A stretch of DNA of 64,000 nt from Micromonospora profundi (GTDB lineage: Bacteria > Actinomycetota > Actinomycetes > Mycobacteriales > Micromonosporaceae): positions 3,877,001 through 3,941,000 of the forward strand of contig NZ_JAATJK010000001.1 in assembly GCF_011927785.1 (NCBI RefSeq). The letters are read 5' to 3'. Below, in pieces: positions 25,857 to 33,916 of this stretch; positions within the stretch are counted from its first letter, which is position 1; each line of letters opens with the position of its first letter. A program made the translations under genes and the position numbers. Below the pieces are notes generated by a model, which did no database searches, was not told the origin of the DNA, and worked only from the letters and a program-made list of their open reading frames with translations.

Positions 25857-26595
25857 CGTCCACCACGATCACTTGGCCGTTGATGTTGGTGTGGTCCCGC
25901 AGGAGCATCCGCACCACAGGTACGACCTCCGTCGGCTCGGTCAGGTGGCCGCTCGGGGTACGGCGCACGATCTGGTCGAGCTGGGTGGGGCCGAGCACTG
26001 CGGACATCTCCGAGGCGAAGAACCCGGGCGCGACAGCGTTCACCAGCATCCGGCCGCCCAACTCCCGTGCCAGCGAACGGGTGGCGGCGTCCATGCCGCC
26101 CTTGGTGGCCGAGTACGCCACCAGGCCCGGAAACCCGCGCTGCGCGCAGATCGAGGTGATGTTGACGATCCGTCCCCGCAGGCCCTTGCCGAGCATCCGC
26201 CGGATGACGAGTCGGGTCAGTTGCAGCGGCGCGGTCAGGTTGGTCTCGATGATCCGGGCAATGTCGTCGGTGGCGGTGTGCACGTGCAGGGAGTCCTGAC
26301 CGACGGCGGCGTTGTTGACGAGGCCGTCGATCGGGCCGAGGCGCTGCTCCACCTCGCGGACGAAACTCTGGGCGGCACGCAGGTCGGTGACGTCGACCGG
26401 CCCGACATGCACCCGGCCGGGGTGCTCGGCTGCGAGCTTCTCCAGCTCCGGCGTGACGGTACGGGCGAACGCGGCAACCCGTACGCCCATGTCGAGCAGG
26501 TCGGTGACGATGGCCAGGCCCAGCCCTCGTGAGCCGCCGGAGACGAGGACCACGGAGCTGGGCGGTACGAGCGGGGTGTCGGGGAGGTCAGACAT
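25840..26595 (-). CDS. Short-chain dehydrogenase/reductase, FabG-like
   Basis: The 251-residue SDR has the NADP-binding loop SGGSRGLG near residues 19-26, NNAA at about 94-97, and the catalytic Ser about 148, Tyr about 161 and Lys about 165 (YSATK). It is of the 3-oxoacyl-ACP reductase (FabG) type. The ATG start overlaps the ligase stop by 8 bases and its own stop overlaps the next start, so it is firmly in the ACP operon. The natural reading is that it reduces a 3-oxoacyl group bound to the dedicated ACP to a 3-hydroxyacyl group; a direct action on a sugar keto group is the alternative. Confidence 0.88.
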   Translation of the reverse strand: MSDLPDTPLVPPSSVVLVSGGSRGLGLAIVTDLLDMGVRVAAFARTVTPELEKLAAEHPGRVHVGPVDVTDLRAAQSFVREVEQRLGPIDGLVNNAAVGQDSLHVHTATDDIARIIETNLTAPLQLTRLVIRRMLGKGLRGRIVNITSICAQRGFPGLVAYSATKGGMDAATRSLARELGGRMLVNAVAPGFFASEMSAVLGPTQLDQIVRRTPSGHLTEPTEVVPVVRMLLRDHTNINGQVIVVDGAASI

Positions 26596-27850
26596 CGCTC
26601 TTCAAGGTCTCCTTGACGGGAATCTCGGTCAGCACGCGGATCCGGCGGGGTACCGCGTACTCGGGTAGCCGCTCGGCGCACCAGCGGACCAGCGCGGCCT
26701 CGTCGGGCACGGGGGCAGCGGTGGGGGTGAGGACCACGTCGGCGACCACCATCGCGCCGAGCACGGGAGCCCGGCGGCCGGTCACCCGGGCCCAGGCCAC
26801 AGCGGGGTGCCCGGTCAGCACACCGCGCACCACACCTGCGGAGACCTTGCTGCCACCGACGTTGATCTCGTCGGAGTCCAGTCGCCCGGTGATGAGCACC
26901 CGACCGTCGATCAGCTGGACCCGGTCCCCGGTGTGGATCGGGCCGGCCAGGCCAGCCCCGTGGTAGGGCGAGGTAACGACCAGTTCGTCGCCGTGGACGG
27001 TGATCGTGGGTCGGCCCGGGGTTTTTCGGCCCAGCCACTCGACCGGGAAACCGGCCCGCCCGTCGTGCACCACGATGGACGCCCCCACCTCTGAGGAGGC
27101 GTAGATCCAGGAGAGCCGGGCGGCGGGAAAGACCTCCCGCAGCTGGTCAAGGATCGCCTGATCCACCGGTTCGCCGCCGAGGGTGATCTGCCGCAGCGGC
27201 ACCCGGGCCAGCGCGGCGGAGTCCCGGTAGAGGGTGCGCCGCCAGAAGGTCGGGGTGCCGGACGCGGCGTCGACGCCGTGCGCGGCGGCGACGGCGGGCC
27301 AGTCGTCCAGCTCGTCCGGCTCGACGACGACCAGGTGCTGACCGGATTGGGTCAGCGACAGGGTCACCACCTGCCACCAGGCGTACGTGCCGGGGGCGTA
27401 CGGGCACAGCCACGTCCGGTCCGGCTGGTCGCCACGCACTGTGGTGAGGGTGTCGAGGGTGTGCCCGACCCGCTTGGGGCGACCGGTCGAGCCGGAGGTC
27501 AGCAGCCAGAGCCGGCCGGGCTCGGCGGCCCGTGGCCGGGTCGGCGCGCTGGGGTGCACGCCGTCGTCGCCGACGAGGGCGACGGTGAAGCCGGCGTCCA
27601 GCAGCTCGGCGCGCATCGCCGCGTCGACCCGGCTCGCGGTGCTGAGCAGCAGCTCGGTGCCGTGCGTGGCGTGCTGCCGGGCGGCGGCGAGCGCGTGCCC
27701 GGCGGTGTGCGCCAGCACCGCGGCGGGATCGGGCAGGGCTGGCGTCGGCAGGGCCCGCCAGGTCAACGGGGTGCCGCCGACGACGAGCCGGTTGTCGACG
27801 CCGGCCGGCTCCGGACGCGCGGAGGCCGGGCGGGAGGTCGCGACGGTCAC
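26588..27850 (-). CDS. ANL-superfamily adenylating enzyme (acyl-ACP ligase-like), compact
   Basis: The 420-residue protein has the AMP-binding P-loop LLTSGSTGRPK (about residues 116-126), a WIYASSEVG motif, the hinge-type block ITGRLDSDEINVGGSKV, and a C-terminal Lys in IPVKETLKSDV. It is shorter than most acyl-CoA ligases (about 500 residues) because the N-terminal subdomain is reduced. Such enzymes activate a carboxylic acid as acyl-AMP and pass it to CoA or a carrier protein. The GTG start overlaps the ACP stop (GTGA), and so the ACP made just before it is the likely acceptor. The nature of the acid cannot be read from the sequence. Confidence 0.88.
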   Translation of the reverse strand: MTVATSRPASARPEPAGVDNRLVVGGTPLTWRALPTPALPDPAAVLAHTAGHALAAARQHATHGTELLLSTASRVDAAMRAELLDAGFTVALVGDDGVHPSAPTRPRAAEPGRLWLLTSGSTGRPKRVGHTLDTLTTVRGDQPDRTWLCPYAPGTYAWWQVVTLSLTQSGQHLVVVEPDELDDWPAVAAAHGVDAASGTPTFWRRTLYRDSAALARVPLRQITLGGEPVDQAILDQLREVFPAARLSWIYASSEVGASIVVHDGRAGFPVEWLGRKTPGRPTITVHGDELVVTSPYHGAGLAGPIHTGDRVQLIDGRVLITGRLDSDEINVGGSKVSAGVVRGVLTGHPAVAWARVTGRRAPVLGAMVVADVVLTPTAAPVPDEAALVRWCAERLPEYAVPRRIRVLTEIPVKETLKSDV

Positions 27851-28098
27851 TGCTGTTGCAGCTCGACGAGGAAGTCGAGGACGTCGGAGACGGTGGCGAT
27901 GCGCCGCAGGCCGGGGGCGTCGAAGTTGAGCTCCTCCCCCGTCTCGTCCTCCACCCGCAGGGCCAGCTCGGAAAAGTCCAGCGAGCGGAAACCGATCTCC
28001 CGCAGTTGCGCCGAGTCGTCGTCGGGCAACTCCTTGTCCTGGTTTTTCAGCACCTGATCCATGAGGTCGCGGATCTGTGCGCGACTCAATTCGTTCAT
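27847..28098 (-). CDS. Dedicated acyl carrier protein
   Basis: The 83-residue, acidic, four-helix protein has the phosphopantetheine attachment site GFRSLDFSEL with Ser about 39; Arg replaces the usual Asp before Ser-Leu. The ELALRVEDETGEEL helix after it is typical of ACPs. The ATG at 28098 is fixed by family length; no strong ribosome binding site is visible. It is the first gene of a four-gene overlapping operon (ACP, ligase, SDR, phosphopantetheinyl transferase-like) and is divergent from pseH, with 99 bases between starts. The placement inside a nonulosonic acid cluster suggests that it delivers an acyl group for sugar modification rather than serving fatty acid synthesis. Confidence 0.92.
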   Translation of the reverse strand: MNELSRAQIRDLMDQVLKNQDKELPDDDSAQLREIGFRSLDFSELALRVEDETGEELNFDAPGLRRIATVSDVLDFLVELQQQ

Positions 28099-28197
28099 GC
28101 GCCGGAGTCTACAACCCAGCGATTGGATATTCGATTTCCCGGTTCGGCCGGTAAGGTGCCGGAGACCGGTCCTGAACAGGTGGAAAGAGAGGCGCAC

Positions 28198-28707
28198 GTG
28201 CTGCGCGAAGCGACGCCGGAAGACGTTCATCTGATGTTGTCCTGGCGTAATCAGGAAACCAACCGTCAGGCCAGCAAGACCAACCACGAAATCACCACCG
28301 AGGAGCACTTCCGGTGGTGGGCGGCGGTGCGCTCCGACCCGTCCCGGCGGGTTCTGGTGTACGTCCACGACGACCGCCCGTGCGGTGTGGTCACCTTCTT
28401 CGACCTGCGGCTGGACGGCCCTCGTACCGGCGCGTGGGGTTTCTATCTGGACGGTGACGGGCTGGCCAAGCGGGGCGAGACGCTGCCCGCCTGGCTGGGG
28501 GTCATGCGCGAAGCGGTGGAGTACGCCTTCGACGGGTTGCACCTGGACCGGTTGAACGGGGAGGTGCTCGCGCACAACACCGCCGTACGACAGATGAATC
28601 GCCGTTTCCGATTCGTCGAGGGCCCCCCGCGACAAGAGGCTTCCGACGGCCGGGAAATCACCGTCATCCCGATTTCGCTGAGCCGGGAGGAGCGCCGTCA
28701 CCGCTGA
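28198..28707 (+). CDS. pseH: GNAT-family sugar N-acyltransferase, PseH-like
   Basis: The 169-residue protein has the length and pattern of PseH, the enzyme that acylates the 4-amino group of UDP-4-amino-4,6-dideoxy-L-AltNAc. It begins LREATPEDVHLMLSWRN, with the WRN triplet at about 16-18, followed by the conserved EEHFRWW block, a central GVVTFFDL strand, and the acetyl-CoA binding half with EVLAHNTAVRQMNRRFRF. The GTG at 28198 has GAGAGG upstream. It is divergent from the ACP operon rather than in the pseBCFG operon. Family members use acetyl-CoA; the neighbouring ACP makes an acyl-ACP donor a possibility here. Confidence 0.85.
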   Translation: MLREATPEDVHLMLSWRNQETNRQASKTNHEITTEEHFRWWAAVRSDPSRRVLVYVHDDRPCGVVTFFDLRLDGPRTGAWGFYLDGDGLAKRGETLPAWLGVMREAVEYAFDGLHLDRLNGEVLAHNTAVRQMNRRFRFVEGPPRQEASDGREITVIPISLSREERRHR

Positions 28708-28813
28708 TTGTCGGCGCGCATTCTCTGACATTTAACCGCCCGTGCCCCCGGTAGTCATCCGCCGTTCACGAAAGGCGATTTCCACAGGGGCGCGGGCGAC
28801 GACAATGCGCGGG

Positions 28814-30547
28814 TCAGGCGCGCCGCCAGGCCGCCCAGTGCTGCTCGACGTTGCCGCCGAGCCGGACGAAGCCGTACGCCGTGCCGTTCCAGTCGTCGGG
28901 TTGGCCGGGCGCCCAGCGGGTGAACACCACCTGCGCCTCGGCCGGTGGCTTGTCGCGGAACCACCGCACGTCGGTCCAGGTCACCTGGTGGCTGAGGTTG
29001 AACCGCAGGATGTAGTGCACTCCCGTGGAGGCCCACACCCGTTCGCCCTGGCGTACCCCGAGGTCGGCGACCCGGGGGGTCGGCGCGGTGCTCGCGGCCA
29101 TCGGTCGCACGAGCCTCTGGTCGATCACCTGCATGGTGACGAGGTTGACCGCGACCAGGGCGCCGAGCATCGGCAGGCGCAGCCGGGGCACCCGGACCGC
29201 TGCGACGAGAAGCAGGCAGCCGGCGATGCCGACAAGCGACCCGACGACGGGTCGCATCTCCCGCCAGCCGCCGGTGAGCGCCATCAGGTCCGGTGCGCCG
29301 AAGCCGCCGTAGCGCAGTGTGTGTCCCCGGCTGGAAACGTAGGCGAGCCGGGCGGCGATCAGCGCGCCGCCGGCCACGAGAAGCGCCACCGCGACGGCTG
29401 CCTGGCGCAGGACCACCCGTCGTCCGGCGGTGAGCAGCACCCCGAGGCCGACGAGCAGCCAGAACGGGGCGAGCATCTGGACGTAGCGGCCGTAGATCGC
29501 GTCCAGCGGCTTGCCGGTGATGCCGGCCAGGATCACCGACGCGCCGCTGGCCACCCCGACGCTCACCACGAGCGCCACGCCCATCGTCCAGCGGGTGGCG
29601 TCGCCGCGTCGCGGACGCCACAGTTCCCGGACGGCGGCGGCCCACGCCACACCGGCCATCCCGAACGTGATCACCACGAGGTACCAGAGCTGGGTGGCCA
29701 CTGCCGCGCCGACGCGTACCACGCCCTGGCCGGAGGCGACCGCCGCGACAGTGCCGCCGCCCGGTGTGCTGCCCAGCAGATAGACCTTGTCCCCGAGGAA
29801 GCGGATGCCGGCCTCGTTGACGAGCGCCAGGGCCAGCACCGGCAGCAGCGCCGCGAGCACGGCGGCGGGGGTGATGCGGCGGCGGACGAACAGCAGCAGG
29901 ACCAGCCCGGCGTGTACCGCCACGATCACCAGGCCGCGGGAGTGCAGCAGGTGGAACGCGCCGACGAGCAGGCCGACGGTGGCCGCCGCGAGCGGGCCGG
30001 GTCGCTCGACCCAGCGGTGGACGGCGAGCAGCCAGGCGACGACCAGCGGCGCCATCACCGTGTCGATCATCGCGACGCCGGCGTAGAAGGCGGTGGCCGG
30101 CACTGTCGCCGCCACCATGGCCGCGAGCAGGGCGTACGAGCGGGGCAGGCGGAGCACCCGCCTGCTGAGCAGGTACGCCAGCGGCAACAGCGTCGAGTTG
30201 ACCATCGCGTTGATCAGCTGGACCAGCCGATAGCTGTCGGTGAAGTCCCTGTCGCCGAGGAAGGCAGGCGAGATCAGCATCGGGTAGCCGACCCGCCGCA
30301 GCAGGTCGTTCTCGCTGCTGAACCCGCCGGGCCCGCCCATCAGCGCGCGGGCGGTGTTCAGGTAGCTGTCCTCGTCGGTGTGCGCGATGGGCAGCACGAT
30401 GTGCCGGGACAGCCACATCCGCCAGGCGACGCTGAGCACCCAGCCGGCGACGAGCAGCAGCGGCACCAGCCATCGCCGCGCGGGTGCCGCTGGCGGTGTC
30501 CCGGCCGGGGCCGCCGGCCGTTGGATCACGTCGCTGCCGGATGCCAT
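28814..30547 (-). CDS. Polytopic membrane protein, probable GT-C/GT39-like glycosyltransferase
   Basis: The 577-residue protein has a first helix at about residues 25-43, then an extracytoplasmic loop with acidic residues (HTDEDSYLNTARALMGG), about ten further helices to residue 480, and a C-terminal soluble domain of about 100 residues. The Asp/Glu pair in the first loop is where GT-C glycosyltransferases keep their catalytic acid. CAGGAGG lies 7 bases upstream of the ATG at 30547, which fixes the start. It is divergent from the pseB operon and convergent with pseH. A lipid-linked sugar transferase acting on the outer side of the membrane is the best guess; the substrate is unknown. Confidence 0.82.
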   Translation of the reverse strand: MASGSDVIQRPAAPAGTPPAAPARRWLVPLLLVAGWVLSVAWRMWLSRHIVLPIAHTDEDSYLNTARALMGGPGGFSSENDLLRRVGYPMLISPAFLGDRDFTDSYRLVQLINAMVNSTLLPLAYLLSRRVLRLPRSYALLAAMVAATVPATAFYAGVAMIDTVMAPLVVAWLLAVHRWVERPGPLAAATVGLLVGAFHLLHSRGLVIVAVHAGLVLLLFVRRRITPAAVLAALLPVLALALVNEAGIRFLGDKVYLLGSTPGGGTVAAVASGQGVVRVGAAVATQLWYLVVITFGMAGVAWAAAVRELWRPRRGDATRWTMGVALVVSVGVASGASVILAGITGKPLDAIYGRYVQMLAPFWLLVGLGVLLTAGRRVVLRQAAVAVALLVAGGALIAARLAYVSSRGHTLRYGGFGAPDLMALTGGWREMRPVVGSLVGIAGCLLLVAAVRVPRLRLPMLGALVAVNLVTMQVIDQRLVRPMAASTAPTPRVADLGVRQGERVWASTGVHYILRFNLSHQVTWTDVRWFRDKPPAEAQVVFTRWAPGQPDDWNGTAYGFVRLGGNVEQHWAAWRRA

Positions 30548-30913
30548 CAACGCCTCCTGAAGTGCCGGTCCGGGCCGGTCCCCCGCCCGTCGGTGGGCAC
30601 GTCGGACCGGCCGGTGGCGCTCGGGGATGACCCGCTCGCGCCGAGGTGGCGCGGATGTCGGGTGAACGCGGGAACTGAGGCCACACGCGGGTGACCCTGT
30701 CGCTCGCGCGGCCACTGTAGCGACCCGATCCGGCCTGGTCAGTCCACTTGCGCAGGGAGCGGAAGTGTTCGCCTGCCCGCTGCCGGCCATTCACGTTGGC
30801 CGGGTGAGTGGTTCACCCGTGAGCGCCGGCCCGTTAACCCGCCGGAGTTAGCGTTCCACCCCGGTCGGCTGGCCGAGGGCCGCCCGCTCATCCACGATCA
30901 CGGGAGCACCAAA
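30548..30913. other. Divergent intergenic region before the pseBC...FG operon
   Basis: These 366 bases lie between two divergent starts and must hold both promoters. I see short inverted repeats (GGTGA...TCACC around 30803; GCCGG...CCGGC at 30826-30846) just upstream of pseB, but no clear -35/-10 pair. No coding ORF is evident. Confidence 0.5.
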
Positions 30914-31897
30914 TTGAGTGAGTTGAATGGATCGTCCATTCTGATCACCGGGGGAACGGGTTCCTTCGGCAGGACGTTCCTCAAGCACATTCTCACCGAG
31001 GCCGACCCCGCCCGGGTGGTGGTCTTCTCCCGCGACGAGCTCAAGCAGTACGAGCTGCGCCAGCAACTCGGCGACGACCCGCGCCTGCGGTGGTTCATCG
31101 GCGACGTCCGGGACCGGCGCCGCCTCACCCGGGCGATGCACGGCGTGGACCACGTCGTGCACGCCGCCGCGCTGAAGCAGGTGGACACCGCGGAGTACAA
31201 CCCCTCCGAGTTCATCGCCACGAACATCACCGGCTCCCAGCACGTGGTGGACGCCGCGATCGAGGCAGGCGTCCGGAAGGTCATCGCGCTCTCCACCGAC
31301 AAGGCGTCCAGCCCCATCAACCTGTACGGCGCCACAAAGCTGGTCGGCGACAAGCTGTTCGTCTCGGCCAACCACTACGCCGCACACCACCCGACCCGGT
31401 TCGCTGTGGTCCGCTACGGCAACGTGGTCGGCAGCCGCGGCTCAGTCGTTCCGCTGTTTCACAGGCTGGCCGCCGAGGGCAAGAGCCTGCCGATCACCGA
31501 CAAGCGGATGACCCGGTTCTGGATCACGCTGGAGCAGGCCGTGCAGTTCGTCATGGACTCGTTCGACCAGATGCAGGGCGGAGAGCTGTTCGTACCGCGC
31601 ATCCCGAGCATGCGGATTCTCGACCTGGTCGAGGCGGTCGCCCCGGAGGCCACCACGCACGAGATCGGCATCCGCCCCGGCGAGAAGCTGCACGAGGAGA
31701 TGATCGCCCCGGACGACAGCCGGCGGACGCTGCGCGCGAAGGACCGCTACATCGTCCAGCCGACGATCGCCGGCTGGGGTTACCAGCCGCCTGTCGACTG
31801 CGAGCCGGTGTCGGACGGGTTCGCCTACCAGTCGGACACCAACGACGAGTGGCTCAGCGTCGACCAGCTACGCACCATGCTCGGCATCGCCGCGTGA
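30914..31897 (+). CDS. pseB: UDP-N-acetylglucosamine 4,6-dehydratase (inverting)
   Basis: The 327-residue enzyme is a short-chain dehydrogenase-type dehydratase that starts pseudaminic acid synthesis by converting UDP-GlcNAc to the 4-keto-6-deoxy-L-arabino sugar. It has the NAD loop TGGTGSFG (residues 12-19), the VVHAAALKQV strand, the active-site TDK (128-130) and the INLYGATK Tyr-x3-Lys (about 138/142), and the RMTRFWITLEQAV block that is characteristic of PseB/FlaA1. Length matches PseB (about 330). The start is TTG with GGGAG seven bases upstream. It is the first gene of an operon of six genes joined by overlaps or short gaps. Confidence 0.95.
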   Translation: MSELNGSSILITGGTGSFGRTFLKHILTEADPARVVVFSRDELKQYELRQQLGDDPRLRWFIGDVRDRRRLTRAMHGVDHVVHAAALKQVDTAEYNPSEFIATNITGSQHVVDAAIEAGVRKVIALSTDKASSPINLYGATKLVGDKLFVSANHYAAHHPTRFAVVRYGNVVGSRGSVVPLFHRLAAEGKSLPITDKRMTRFWITLEQAVQFVMDSFDQMQGGELFVPRIPSMRILDLVEAVAPEATTHEIGIRPGEKLHEEMIAPDDSRRTLRAKDRYIVQPTIAGWGYQPPVDCEPVSDGFAYQSDTNDEWLSVDQLRTMLGIAA

Positions 31898-33054
31898 TGG
31901 CGATGCTCCCGTACGGCCGGCAGTCGGTCACCGATGCGGACGTCGAGGCGGTCTCGGCGGTGCTGCGCAGTGACTGGCTCACCACCGGCCCGCAGGTCGA
32001 CGCCTTCGAGGCGGACCTGGCCGAGGTGACCGGTGGCGTCGGTGTCGCCACCGTCTCCAACGGCACCGCCGCCCTGCACGTGGCGTACGCGGCTGCCGGC
32101 GTCGGCCCCGGCGACGAGGTGGTCGTTCCGCCGATGACGTTCGTGGCGACCGCCAGCAGCGCGGTCGCCCTCGGCGCGAAGATCGTCTTCGCGGACGTGG
32201 AGGAGGAGACCTTCTGCCTCGACCCAGCGGCGGCGGCCGACGCCGTGACGTCGCGGACGACTGTGGTCGCGGCTGTCGACTACGCCGGCCACCCCGCCGA
32301 CTACGACGCGCTGCGCAAGTCCGTTGAGGGCAGTGACGCGCTGCTGCTCGCCGACGCGGCGCACTCGATCGGGGGCACGTACCACGGCCGGCCGGTCGGA
32401 TCACTCGCCGACCTGACGACGTTCTCGTTCTTCCCGACGAAGAACCTCACCACCGCCGAGGGCGGCGGGGTCGCCGCGCTGGACCCGGAGATCCTGAAGC
32501 GGGTCCGCCGGTTCCGTGGCGTGGGCATGGTCCGCGAGCGTGACGACCTGCGGCGGCCCGACGAGGGCGGCTGGTTCTACGAGGTGCCCGAGTTCGGGCT
32601 GAACTACCGCCTGCCCGACGTACTCTGCGCGCTGGGTCGCAGCCAACTGCGCCGGCTCGGCGAGTTCGTCGCCCGCCGGGCCGCACTTGTCGCCCGCTAC
32701 AACGAGGCACTCGCCGACCTGGACGGGGTACGCCTGCCGGTCCAGCAGCCGTGGGCCCAGCCGGCGTGGCACCTCTACCCGATCCGCGTCCTGGATGGAC
32801 GTCGCCGCGAGATCTACGACGCGATGCGCGCGGCGGGAATCGGCGTGCAGGTCAACTACATCCCCGTGCACTGGCACCCGGTCTTCGCCGACCTGGGCTA
32901 CCGGCGGGGGTCCTGCCCGGTCGCCGAGTCGTTCTACATCCAACAGCTGTCGCTGCCGCTCTATCCGACGCTGCGCGACGCGGACCAGGACCGCGTCATC
33001 GACGTGCTCACCGCCGCGCTGCGCGGCCACCGGGCGCGGCCCGCCGCCGCGTGA
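31897..33054 (+). CDS. pseC: PLP-dependent UDP-4-keto-6-deoxy-sugar 4-aminotransferase
   Basis: The 385-residue DegT/DnrJ/EryC1-family aminotransferase has SNGTAALHVAYAAAG near residue 54, the PLP-binding Asp in LADAAHSIGG, and the Schiff-base Lys about 182 in SFFPTKNLTTAEGG. The PseC subtype is supported by the QVNYIPVHWHP segment and by context. It transfers an amino group to C4 of the PseB product. The ATG overlaps the pseB stop (TGATG), which indicates translational coupling. The next gene follows after 10 bases. Confidence 0.95.
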   Translation: MAMLPYGRQSVTDADVEAVSAVLRSDWLTTGPQVDAFEADLAEVTGGVGVATVSNGTAALHVAYAAAGVGPGDEVVVPPMTFVATASSAVALGAKIVFADVEEETFCLDPAAAADAVTSRTTVVAAVDYAGHPADYDALRKSVEGSDALLLADAAHSIGGTYHGRPVGSLADLTTFSFFPTKNLTTAEGGGVAALDPEILKRVRRFRGVGMVRERDDLRRPDEGGWFYEVPEFGLNYRLPDVLCALGRSQLRRLGEFVARRAALVARYNEALADLDGVRLPVQQPWAQPAWHLYPIRVLDGRRREIYDAMRAAGIGVQVNYIPVHWHPVFADLGYRRGSCPVAESFYIQQLSLPLYPTLRDADQDRVIDVLTAALRGHRARPAAA

Positions 33055-33064
33055 TGGGACGCTG

Positions 33065-33916
33065 ATGCACCACGCCAACCACTTCTACGGCCACGCCCAC
33101 GTCCTGGCCCGCTACACCGGCCTCGGCGACCGCCATCCCCCGCGCATCAACGGGTACGTGCAGCACGGCTGGAACATCGGTGACGGCCTCGCCCCCGGTC
33201 ACCCGTACGCCGAGCGCACCCCGAGCCTGCTCTGGTCCGAACAGACCCGCCGCCGCGCCTGGTCGGTGGGGCGACGCAACGTGGTCGTCCTCGGTGCTCC
33301 CTTCGTGTACCTGCTGGCCATGCGGCCCGAGGATCCGCCGGCCGAGGAACGCGAGGGCACCATCTGGTATCCGTTCCACGGTTGGGAGGGTCAGCACGTC
33401 AAGGGCGACCACCGGGAGCTGATCGCCCGCATCCGGGACACCGAGCCCGGCCCGGTCACCGTCTGCCTCTACTGGCACGAGTACGGGATGCGCCACGTCC
33501 GCCGCCTCTACGAGCGCGCCGGGTTCCGGGTCATCTGCCACGGCTACCGGGGGCACTGGTGGAAGGACACCGACCCGGAGTTCCTCGACAAGCAGCTGAC
33601 CGAGCTGCGCCGCCACCGCCGGGTGGCGTCCAACCGGCTGACCAGCGCGATCTTCTACGGCATCGCGGCCGGCTGCGAACCAGCCGTCTACGGCGACCCG
33701 ATGATCCTGTCCAACGAGGACCCGACGTTCGGCGGGACGGCCCGCATCCGCCGGCAGTGGCCGGAGCTGCACGGCACCTCGGTCGACCTGCCCACCGCCG
33801 TCCGGATCGCCCACGCCGAGCTGGGCACCGACCACCGTTGCACGCCAGCGGAGCTGCGGGAGCTGCTCGGCTGGGCGCACCTCCCGGAAGAAGAAGAGGA
33901 CGACAGTGAAGACTGA
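33065..33916 (+). CDS. Candidate nonulosonic acid glycosyltransferase (GT-B-like), not a recognised family
   Basis: I do not recognise a named family for this 283-residue protein. It starts with a His/Tyr-rich segment (HHANHFYGHAHVLARY) and has YVQHGWNIGDG near residue 31, a YPFHGWEGQHV block near 102, WHEYGMRHVRRLYERAGF around 140, and SNRLTSAIFYGIAAGCEPAVYG around 190. The last pattern, a Ser/Thr-rich loop followed by a helix and 'aGcepavYG', resembles the donor-binding end of bacterial sialyl- and polysialyltransferase-like GT-B enzymes. It lies between pseC and the gene at 33906, overlapping the latter by 11 bases. A transferase that uses CMP-pseudaminic acid is the most economical reading, but that is inference. 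Confidence 0.75.
   Translation: MHHANHFYGHAHVLARYTGLGDRHPPRINGYVQHGWNIGDGLAPGHPYAERTPSLLWSEQTRRRAWSVGRRNVVVLGAPFVYLLAMRPEDPPAEEREGTIWYPFHGWEGQHVKGDHRELIARIRDTEPGPVTVCLYWHEYGMRHVRRLYERAGFRVICHGYRGHWWKDTDPEFLDKQLTELRRHRRVASNRLTSAIFYGIAAGCEPAVYGDPMILSNEDPTFGGTARIRRQWPELHGTSVDLPTAVRIAHAELGTDHRCTPAELRELLGWAHLPEEEEDDSED

Noticed and set aside
27847..28098. ACP as part of a polyketide or non-ribosomal peptide cluster
   Set aside because: No ketosynthase, condensation or thioesterase gene is nearby; all flanking genes belong to sugar nucleotide or wall polymer pathways.
28742..30694. A 650-codon plus-strand frame and a second minus-strand frame over the GT-C-like gene
   Set aside because: Only one of the frames gives membrane helices and has CAGGAGG before its ATG; the others are Arg/Ala/Gly or Gln/His-rich shadows.
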